Of a stretch of 7,279 nt of DNA, positions 1 to 5,530 are shown in pieces. Within the stretch, counting starts at the first letter, position 1. Every line of letters begins with the position of its first letter. The notes beneath the pieces are model-generated. The model was not told the origin of the DNA and searched no databases. It worked only from the letters and a program-made list of their open reading frames with translations. The stretch comes from Clostridia bacterium (GTDB lineage Bacteria; Bacillota_A; Clostridia; Peptostreptococcales; Anaerovoracaceae), in the NCBI GenBank assembly GCA_024403175.1, contig JAKSSI010000065.1, positions 1 through 7,279 on the forward strand, in the 5' to 3' direction. The position numbers were made by a program, and so were the translations under genes.

Positions 1-1406
1 ACTACAGTATTGCATACAAGAATGATCGTACCTGCTTTTATGATATATGCCTTTCCACGTTCAATCATTGAACCAAAAGCAAATTTAAGGCTAGGAATCT
101 TGTACTCAGGAAGCTCTATAATAAAGAATGATTTTCTATATTTCATACCTGTAATTGCTTTTACAAGTAAAGCACCCAGAAGAATAAGTGCAATGCCGAC
201 AAAGTACATTAAAGGTCCGACCCATGCAGCATCTGAAAAGAAAGCTCCTGCGAACAAAGCAATTACAGGAAGCTTAGCACCACAAGGCATAAAAGTTGCC
301 AGCATTGCTGAAGTTCTTCTTTCACGCTCATTTCTAATAGTACGGCAAGCCATAATTGCAGGAATTCCGCATCCAGTACCAATTACCATTGGAATAACAG
401 TCTTACCAGAAAGGCCTACTCGTTTAAAAATAGGATCAAGAACTACAGTTGCCCTTGACATATATCCGCAATCTTCAAGAAGTGCAATGAGGAAATACAT
501 AACCATTACTAATGGAAGGAAGCCTACTACGGCACCAACACCACCAATAATTCCGTCAACTAAAAGTGCATAAAGAAGCGGATTTGCATCTTCCATCATT
601 GCGCCTACCCACTCTTGGAATGTTTCAATCCATCCTACCAGCCAGTCTGCAATCCACGTACCAAGAGTAGACTGTGAAATATAGAATACAAGGAACATGA
701 TAGCTGCAAAGATAACAAGACCTGATACAGGATGTGTTAATACTGCATCTATTTTATCGCCGCTGTTCTTTTCCTTTGTAAGTACTTTTCTTGATTCAAC
801 GTCTTTAACAATTCCGTTTACAAATTCAAATCTCTTACGATCAGCCTTCTCGACTTCTGCTTTATCGTGCAGGTTGATGTTACCCTGATTATATGGAGCC
901 TTTTGTGAAGACCCAGCAATCTGCACTGCCTTTGCAACAACTTCCTTAAGGCCATTTGATGAAGTAGATACAGTCTCAACTACAGGGCAACCAAGCTTTT
1001 TTTCAAGAAGTGCCTTCTGAATTTTAGTACCTTTCTTTTCATTAATGTCGCTTTTATTTAAAGCCACAACCACAGGAATTCCTAGTTCAAGAAGCTGCGT
1101 TGTAAAGAATAAGCTTCTGCTAAGATTTGTTGCATCCACGATATTAATGATTACATCTGGATTTTCATTTTTAACATAAGAACTTGTAATACTTTCTTCT
1201 GAAGTAAATGGCGACATAGAATATGCGCCAGGAAGGTCTACAGCAATAAGCTCTTTATCTCCATCATAATAAGCCTTTTTGATGTAGCTTTCCTTTCTAT
1301 CAACTGTAACGCCCGCCCAGTTTCCAATCCTTTCATTGCGACCTGTTAAAGCAGTGTACATAGTAGTTTTACAACTATTAGGATTTCCGGTTAATGCAAC
1401 CCTCAT
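1..1406 (-). CDS. feoB: Ferrous iron transporter FeoB, C-terminal part beyond window
   Basis: FeoB is the inner-membrane Fe2+ permease with a cytosolic GTPase domain. The frame is open from the ATG at 1406 to the left edge, giving 468 residues with no stop. The G domain occupies about residues 1-165: G1 GNPNSCKTT (7-15), G3 DLPG (57-60), G4 NKSD (117-120) and a G5-like STSSNG (147-152). A linker follows, then membrane segments from about residue 226. The two gate-like FeoB blocks are visible: FLPLVMVMYFLIALLEDCGY (about 296-315), and GTGCGIPAIMACRTI (343-357) continuing to FMPCGAKLP (372-380). FeoB proteins of this type usually run to roughly 600-700 residues, so about a quarter to a third is missing. 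The start is supported by AAAGGGG ten bases upstream. The P-loop carries Cys12 where the GxxxxGK[ST] motif has Gly. Identity is secure; the effect of Cys12 is unknown. Confidence 0.95.
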   Translation of the reverse strand, partial: MRVALTGNPNSCKTTMYTALTGRNERIGNWAGVTVDRKESYIKKAYYDGDKELIAVDLPGAYSMSPFTSEESITSSYVKNENPDVIINIVDATNLSRSLFFTTQLLELGIPVVVALNKSDINEKKGTKIQKALLEKKLGCPVVETVSTSSNGLKEVVAKAVQIAGSSQKAPYNQGNINLHDKAEVEKADRKRFEFVNGIVKDVESRKVLTKEKNSGDKIDAVLTHPVSGLVIFAAIMFLVFYISQSTLGTWIADWLVGWIETFQEWVGAMMEDANPLLYALLVDGIIGGVGAVVGFLPLVMVMYFLIALLEDCGYMSRATVVLDPIFKRVGLSGKTVIPMVIGTGCGIPAIMACRTIRNERERRTSAMLATFMPCGAKLPVIALFAGAFFSDAAWVGPLMYFVGIALILLGALLVKAITGMKYRKSFFIIELPEYKIPSLKFAFGSMIERGKAYIIKAGTIILVCNTV

Positions 1407-1416
1407 TTTATAAATA

Positions 1417-1423
1417 CCCCTTT
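1417..1423 (-). promoter_or_regulatory. Ribosome binding site of feoB
   Basis: AAAGGGG on the minus strand lies ten bases before the feoB ATG. This is slightly long spacing but a clear purine-rich match. It supports independent translation of feoB rather than coupling to feoA, which ends 95 bases upstream. Confidence 0.55.
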
Positions 1424-1432
1424 CGATCTACG

Positions 1433-1450
1433 GTTAGTTAATACTAACTA
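1433..1450. promoter_or_regulatory. Putative metal-repressor operator upstream of feoB
   Basis: Two offset inverted repeats overlap here: GTTAGT-N4-ACTAAC (1433-1448) and TAGTTA-N4-TAACTA (1435-1450). Both have perfect 6-base arms. The GTTAG-N6-CTAAC form is identical to the site at 1760-1775 in the feoA promoter. TTAG/CTAA palindromes are typical of DtxR-family operators, and a DtxR-family gene lies just beyond feoA. The site sits between feoA and feoB, downstream of a terminator-like hairpin, so it may control a separate feoB promoter. No convincing -35/-10 pair was found around it. Binding is inferred from symmetry and recurrence. Confidence 0.6.
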
Positions 1451-1456
1451 TCTGTT

Positions 1457-1479
1457 AAAAAAATAGAATCTTGCGATTC
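1457..1479 (-). terminator. Small intrinsic-terminator-like hairpin after feoA
   Basis: On the minus strand, 23 bases after the feoA stop, GAATC-GCAA-GATTC forms a perfect 5-base stem closed by a GNRA-type tetraloop. It is followed by TA and seven Ts. The stem is short and has only two G-C pairs, so termination may be partial, leaving some readthrough into feoB. It could also act as an mRNA stability element. Confidence 0.45.
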
Positions 1480-1501
1480 ATCTTTTTGCTTTGTAAACAC
1501 A

Positions 1502-1714
1502 CTAAATTATAATAGCCTTTGCCAAATCAGAATCTATGTTATACCTAGCATCCTTTATTGAAAGTACATAGTTATTTCTCTTCTGAGAAACAACAGTTAC
1601 AATTTCCCCACTATAGCAACCAAGGGAGAACAAAAAACTCTTTAAGCCATCATCATCGGATAAAATGTCCTTTATTATTACGTCTTCTCCAAGTTTTGCT
1701 TCTGTTAAATTCAT
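1502..1714 (-). CDS. feoA: Ferrous iron transport accessory protein FeoA
   Basis: FeoA is a small cytosolic SH3-like beta-barrel protein needed for FeoB-dependent Fe2+ uptake. The 70-residue product starting MNLTEAKLGEDV has the usual FeoA layout: an N-terminal L-x-x-A-x-x-G opening, a central helix ending in LFSLGCYSGEIV (the L-x-x-x-G-x-x-x-G-x-x-V turn), and a C-terminal segment with IDSDLAKAIII, resembling the family's 'I...LA..I.V' ending. Length matches stand-alone FeoA (about 70-85). An in-frame ATG at 1723 would add MIT, but GAGAGGA abuts it directly and is nine bases before the ATG at 1714, so the shorter form is preferred. It is the first gene of the iron-uptake locus, 95 bases before feoB, and divergent from the repressor gene. 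Its promoter is overlapped by two putative operators. Confidence 0.88.
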   Translation of the reverse strand: MNLTEAKLGEDVIIKDILSDDDGLKSFLFSLGCYSGEIVTVVSQKRNNYVLSIKDARYNIDSDLAKAIII

Positions 1715-1723
1715 AGTGATCAT

Positions 1724-1730
1724 TCCTCTC
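1724..1730 (-). promoter_or_regulatory. Ribosome binding site deciding the feoA start
   Basis: GAGAGGA on the minus strand is immediately adjacent to the ATG at 1723, which is too close for efficient initiation. It lies nine bases before the ATG at 1714. This favours the 70-residue FeoA over the 73-residue form. Confidence 0.6.
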
Positions 1731-1759
1731 TTAAAGATTTTTTGAAATCGACACAGCGA

Positions 1760-1775
1760 GTTAGCAACAACTAAC
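1760..1775. promoter_or_regulatory. Putative DtxR-type operator, feoA start region
   Basis: GTTAGC-AACA-ACTAAC has the form GTTAG-N6-CTAAC, the same as the 1433-1448 site before feoB. It falls at about +4 to +20 relative to the predicted feoA transcription start (near 1779 on the minus strand). A bound repressor here would block initiation or early elongation. Assignment to the adjacent DtxR-family protein is inferred. Confidence 0.6.
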
Positions 1776-1782
1776 TTACTGC

Positions 1783-1802
1783 GTTAGTTTAATATAACTA
1801 AC
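1783..1802. promoter_or_regulatory. Putative DtxR-type operator over the feoA -10 and spacer
   Basis: A 20-base inverted repeat has perfect 7-base arms, GTTAGTT and AACTAAC, separated by six bases. It covers the -10 hexamer and about half of the spacer of the predicted feoA promoter. It lies seven bases from the 1760-1775 palindrome, so the two make one 43-base operator block with four GTTAG/CTAAC half-sites. This is the classical geometry for repression by occlusion of RNA polymerase. Confidence 0.65.
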
Positions 1803-1814
1803 TTGGTTTGTCAA
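1786..1814 (-). promoter_or_regulatory. Promoter of feoA
   Basis: On the minus strand a perfect -35 box TTGACA (1814-1809) is followed after exactly 17 bases by TAAACT (1791-1786, 4 of 6 matches to TATAAT). A T8 tract at 1833-1826, upstream of the -35, could act as an UP-like element. The predicted start is near 1779, giving a leader of about 65 bases. The core overlaps the palindrome at 1783-1802. Confidence 0.65.
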
Positions 1815-1837
1815 GACTAATTCACAAAAAAAATAGT

Positions 1838-1866
1838 TTGTCTTGTTTAACCCCAAATGATATATT
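1838..1866 (+). promoter_or_regulatory. Promoter of the DtxR-family repressor gene
   Basis: TTGTCT (1838-1843) is followed after 17 bases by TATATT (1861-1866). The predicted start is near 1873, about 20 bases before the ATG at 1894. The nearest operator ends at 1802, some 35 bases upstream of the -35 box. The repressor may therefore be expressed constitutively rather than being tightly self-repressed. Confidence 0.5.
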
Positions 1867-1893
1867 GTAATTGAAAGGATTAAGGGACAAACA

Positions 1894-2274
1894 ATGGGTT
1901 ACATTAAGCATAAATCCGCTGAATCCATGGAAGACTACTTAGAAACCATTCTTCTTCTAAAGCAGAAGAATGGACAAGTAAGATCCATTGATATAGCCAC
2001 TGAATTAAATTACACAAAAGCCAGTGTTAGCATAGCTATGAAAAGCCTTAGAGAAAAAGGTTTTATTACAATGGCTGAAACAGGATACATTTCTTTAACC
2101 GATGAAGGGCAAGCTAAAGCTGAAAAAGTTTTAGAACGCCATACCCTTCTCTCAAATTGGCTCATTAGTTTGGGCGTTAGCAAGGAAGTAGCTTTAGAAG
2201 ATGCCTGCAGAATAGAGCATGACATCAGCGAAGAAACTTTCGAAGTACTGAAAAAACACTGTTTACAAAAGTAA
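1894..2274 (+). CDS. DtxR/MntR-family metal-dependent transcriptional repressor
   Basis: This 126-residue cytosolic regulator has an N-terminal winged helix (about 1-72) and a helical dimerisation/metal-binding domain (about 73-126). There is no C-terminal SH3-like domain, so the architecture is MntR-like rather than DtxR/IdeR-like, and slightly shorter than B. subtilis MntR (142). Residues aligning by motif with the MntR metal ligands are Asp14 and Glu17 (MEDYLE), His83 (ERH), Glu108 and His109 (RIEHD). The position of MntR Glu99 is Cys105 (DACRIEH), as in DtxR Cys102. The recognition helix is around TKASVSIAMKSL (41-52). The start has AAGGGA six bases upstream. It is divergent from feoA, whose promoter carries two palindromes, so it is probably the Fe2+ (or Mn2+) dependent repressor of feoAB. 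The antiporter fusion gene follows nine bases after its stop and is presumably co-transcribed. Metal specificity cannot be fixed from sequence. Confidence 0.9.
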   Translation: MGYIKHKSAESMEDYLETILLLKQKNGQVRSIDIATELNYTKASVSIAMKSLREKGFITMAETGYISLTDEGQAKAEKVLERHTLLSNWLISLGVSKEVALEDACRIEHDISEETFEVLKKHCLQK

Positions 2275-2283
2275 TATAATCAA

Positions 2284-4209
2284 ATGGCAGATCAGCTTTT
2301 AGGAAAAGAATACATAAGAGATTTTTTTAGAATTGAGGAAGAAGACGACACTGAGGTTTTGGACATTCAGGGTCGTTTTGAGCGTGTGGTTTATGAACAT
2401 GGTCAAAATATCATCTCTATTTTTGAGGAGCCTGATTATATGTACTTCTTGGAGTCTGGCCTTGCCGGTGTTTATAGCAAAGACAATAAGCAAATAAACC
2501 TGATGCGTCGCGGCATATTCTTTGGTGAATATGGCGTTTTAACTGGCGAGAAAAGACTTTCCACGGTTCGTGCAGAGGGCAAAGTTGTAGTTCACCGAAT
2601 TAAAAAGGAAGACGTTATGGAAATCATGACACGTCATCCTGCGCTTTTCAGTGAAACTATGAAAAGACTCTATGGCCAGATTTCCAACAAACATGAAAGA
2701 TTGCTTGAACTGTCAAATAACAGCCGTGGTATTCTTCACGACCCAAAGAACAGAACTCCTCTTACTCTTAAACAGATGCTTATGCAGTACGGCATCTTGG
2801 CTATCATTTTCGTAATCTTAGCCTTCATTGTACCTTCAGATGCAACTACAGCACCTGTCTTTATTATTCCGCTTGCATTGATGGTGGTTTATGCCATAGC
2901 AACTAGAAGAACTATGGAATCCCTTATTGTATCTGGATTCTTGGCAGCTATGTTCTTAAGCAAGATGCACCTCATTTCTCAATACACCGATTCCATTATG
3001 GCCACCATGGGAGATATGGGAAATATCTTCACTGTTTTGGTAATGGCCTTAATGGGAGGATTTGTAGCACTCATTGAAGCATCTGGTTCGCTTACAGCTT
3101 TTAAAAAGCTTATGACCGCAAAAGTTCAGAACAAGAAGTCTGCGCTTCTAGGATCTTTTGGAGTGCTTTTAATTACAGCTGTAGATGATTGCCTTAACCT
3201 TCTTTGTGCATCTACAAGCATGAGAACAGCCTTAGATAAAAACAAAGTATCAAGAGAAGAATCCTCTCTTCTTATGAGTTTTCTGCCTGTTGTTCTCTGT
3301 TCATTTATTCCAGTTTCTCTTTGGGGCATTTATGTTGTTGCCAATATTAATACCGGAAATAACGGCGAAGAATTTTTGCTCTTCTGCAAATCTATTCCAT
3401 TCAACTTTTATTCAATCATTGCTGCTATTGCTATGCTTGCTTTATGTTTTGGAAAACTTCCTAGAACAAAGGCATTAGCAGGCGGCATTAAAAGAATAGA
3501 AAACGGTGGCACTTTATACCCAGAAGGATCCTTAGCATATCTTCACAAGGATGAAGACTCTATGCATGGAAAGATTAGAAACCTTATGCTTCCAATTATT
3601 GTTCTTGCCGCAAGTTCTCTTGCAACAAGCCGTTTTGTAAGCTCCAATTTCTCCATCAACAGTGCCTGCGGACTCATAACCACACTGGTATTTATGTTCT
3701 TCCTCTTCTGCGGACAAAGTCTTATGTCTCCAGAACAGTTTATGGACCACCTAATGTCCGGCATGCAATCTATGGTGCAGCCTATAGCGCTTTATCTTGT
3801 CACCATGTGCTTCTCATCATTACTTACACAGCTTCAGCTTGAATATTATTTCGACGAAGTATCAATTGAACTTAGCAACTTCACAGGAATTCTTCCTGCA
3901 GTTATATTCTTATCCGCAATGCTCTTAACTACTCTGCTTGGGTCGTCTTGGGCAATGTTTGTATTAGGATTCCCACTTGCAATAAGACTCTGTACGACCC
4001 TTGGCTTAAACCTTCCTTTATGCCTTGGCGCAGTAAGTGCAGCAGGAATTGCAGGCGAAAACAACTGCGTGCTTACAAGCAATGCAGTAGTAATTGCAAC
4101 AGCTTTAGGAATCAATCCATCTGTAGTTCTAAAACTAAGATTAAAATACAGCGTTGCCTTCAGCATTATTGCCTTTGCATTCTATTTAGTTGCTGGAATG
4201 CTTATTTAA
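2284..4209 (+). CDS. Cyclic-nucleotide-binding domain fused to NhaC-type Na+/H+ antiporter
   Basis: The 641-residue protein has two parts. Residues about 25-125 form a CRP/PKA-type cyclic-nucleotide-binding beta-barrel. The phosphate-binding cassette FGEYGVLTGEKRLSTV (80-95) keeps Gly81-Glu82 (ribose contact) and Arg91 (phosphate contact). A short helical linker (about 126-160) leads into a polytopic membrane domain (about 168-641, roughly a dozen hydrophobic segments). This contains the NhaC-family block AVDDCLNLLCASTSMR (299-314) with paired Asp301-Asp302, then KVSREE and IPVSLWG (321-348), plus GSSWAMF (553-559) and GENNCVLTSN (591-600). NhaC proteins exchange Na+ for H+ and normally lack the sensor. 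The sensor has no signal peptide and should be cytosolic. No good Shine-Dalgarno precedes the ATG, which lies nine bases after the repressor stop, suggesting coupled translation. Fold assignments are strong; ligand, ion and direction are inferred. The 3' end overlaps the MATE gene by 8 bases. Confidence 0.88.
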   Translation: MADQLLGKEYIRDFFRIEEEDDTEVLDIQGRFERVVYEHGQNIISIFEEPDYMYFLESGLAGVYSKDNKQINLMRRGIFFGEYGVLTGEKRLSTVRAEGKVVVHRIKKEDVMEIMTRHPALFSETMKRLYGQISNKHERLLELSNNSRGILHDPKNRTPLTLKQMLMQYGILAIIFVILAFIVPSDATTAPVFIIPLALMVVYAIATRRTMESLIVSGFLAAMFLSKMHLISQYTDSIMATMGDMGNIFTVLVMALMGGFVALIEASGSLTAFKKLMTAKVQNKKSALLGSFGVLLITAVDDCLNLLCASTSMRTALDKNKVSREESSLLMSFLPVVLCSFIPVSLWGIYVVANINTGNNGEEFLLFCKSIPFNFYSIIAAIAMLALCFGKLPRTKALAGGIKRIENGGTLYPEGSLAYLHKDEDSMHGKIRNLMLPIIVLAASSLATSRFVSSNFSINSACGLITTLVFMFFLFCGQSLMSPEQFMDHLMSGMQSMVQPIALYLVTMCFSSLLTQLQLEYYFDEVSIELSNFTGILPAVIFLSAMLLTTLLGSSWAMFVLGFPLAIRLCTTLGLNLPLCLGAVSAAGIAGENNCVLTSNAVVIATALGINPSVVLKLRLKYSVAFSIIAFAFYLVAGMLI

Positions 4210-5527
4210 GCTCTTGTAAATTTCTGTAGAAACAAATAGAAATGATGGTTGCGGTAATCCAGCCAACTGGCCAAGCCATCCAGATTCCCACATAACCAAA
4301 TGCTGTCTTTGCCAACGCAATGGCAAGAACAACTCTTAGAATTAAATCTGTAAAAGTACCAACCATAAATTTATTCATATGGCTGGAGCCTCTTAAGATT
4401 CCATCAGACACAAGCTTAGCGGAAACAACAAAATAGAACGGTGAAAGAATTCTAAGGAAAAGCACTGAGGATCTAATAGCTTCAGCTGAAGGGTTTTCTA
4501 AGAAGAATCCTACAAGCACTTTAGGGAAAGCAAAGTAAACCAAGAAGAATGGCAGAGATATAAGCCATACCATCTTGATTCCAGCCTTAAAACCTTCCTT
4601 AATGCGTGCATACTGCTTTGCTCCAAGATTTTGAGATGTATAGTTGGAGATGCCGTTTCCGAGTGTGGTAAACGAAGTTATAACTAGATTATTTATTTTA
4701 ACAGCAGCTGAATAACCGGCCATTACGCCAGAACCAAAGCCGTTAATTACGCCTTGAATAATAATGTTTCCTATTGAAATTGAGCTCTGCTGAAGAATGC
4801 TTGGAACTGCAATTGAAAGGAACATCTTAAAAATATTTTTATCGAATAGAGTGGCCTTGCCCTCTATTTTTATTTTTCTTACTTGAATAAATACTGTAGT
4901 AACAGCTAAGATGCAGCTTACGCCCTGGCAAAGGAAAGTAGCCCATGCCACGCCTGCAACACCCCAGTTAAATCCTTTAACGAAAAGAATATCAACTGCA
5001 ATATTGCTTAAAGAAGATACTGCAAGGAAATAGAACGGTGTTTTGGAATTACCCAAAGCAGAGAAAATACCTGTAGCCAAGTTGTAGAAGAAAACAAAAG
5101 GCAAACCAAGTACATAAATGTCGAGATAAAGTTTAGAATCGGCCCAAACATCGCCTGGAGTTTTAATAAGGCCGAGAAGAGTTTCTCCGCCCAATATGCC
5201 AAGAAGCATAAGGCACACGCAAACAACCGCACTGGAAATCATAGCTGTGCTTATAGCTGTCTGCATGGATTTATAATCTTTTGCACCAAAAAATCTAGAT
5301 GTTATAACCGAACATCCTATGTTGCAACCAAAAGCAAAAGCTATGAAAATCAGTGTGATTTCATAGCTGTTTCCTACTGCGGCAAGGGCGTTTTCGCCGA
5401 CAAAGCGGCCTACTACCCAAGAATCTGCAATGTTATAAAGTTGTTGAAAGATTACACTGCCAAAGAGCGGCAGGCAAAACTTCCAGAGTATTTTTTCAGG
5501 ATTACCTACTGTTAAATCTTTGTTCAT
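4202..5527 (-). CDS. MATE-family multidrug/cation efflux transporter
   Basis: This 441-residue inner-membrane protein has the MATE layout of about 12 membrane segments in two homologous halves. The N-terminal half opens NPEKILWKFCLPLFGSVIFQ and continues with LYNIADSWVVGRFVGENALAAVG, the usual MATE helix 1-2 signature. The second half begins near residue 235 with FLSIAVPSILQQSSISIGN and contains INGFGSGVMAGYSAA. Family members export drugs or metabolites in exchange for Na+ or H+; the substrate is not predictable. The length is normal (about 440-460). The ATG lies three bases after the ktrA stop codon with no visible Shine-Dalgarno, so it is the last gene of a ktrB-ktrA-MATE unit and probably depends on translational coupling. 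Its stop lies inside the converging antiporter gene, and no terminator is seen there. Confidence 0.9.
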   Translation of the reverse strand: MNKDLTVGNPEKILWKFCLPLFGSVIFQQLYNIADSWVVGRFVGENALAAVGNSYEITLIFIAFAFGCNIGCSVITSRFFGAKDYKSMQTAISTAMISSAVVCVCLMLLGILGGETLLGLIKTPGDVWADSKLYLDIYVLGLPFVFFYNLATGIFSALGNSKTPFYFLAVSSLSNIAVDILFVKGFNWGVAGVAWATFLCQGVSCILAVTTVFIQVRKIKIEGKATLFDKNIFKMFLSIAVPSILQQSSISIGNIIIQGVINGFGSGVMAGYSAAVKINNLVITSFTTLGNGISNYTSQNLGAKQYARIKEGFKAGIKMVWLISLPFFLVYFAFPKVLVGFFLENPSAEAIRSSVLFLRILSPFYFVVSAKLVSDGILRGSSHMNKFMVGTFTDLILRVVLAIALAKTAFGYVGIWMAWPVGWITATIISICFYRNLQELK

Positions 5528-5530
5528 TTG

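Noticed and set aside
10..573. Open frame of 187 codons on the plus strand
   Set aside because: It lies antisense to the conserved FeoB membrane domain and shows no family features or ribosome binding site.
2275..2280. Perfect TATAAT just before the antiporter ATG
   Set aside because: There is no -35-like hexamer about 17 bases upstream, and the implied start would fall at or inside the coding sequence. It is better explained as AT-rich intergenic sequence.
3846..4166. Open frame of 106 codons on the minus strand
   Set aside because: It is the complement of the conserved antiporter region; codon composition follows the real gene's frame.
4221..4232. TTTC-TGTA-GAAA inverted repeat just after the antiporter stop, considered as a terminator
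   Set aside because: The 4-base AT-rich stem has no following T-tract and lies inside the MATE coding sequence.
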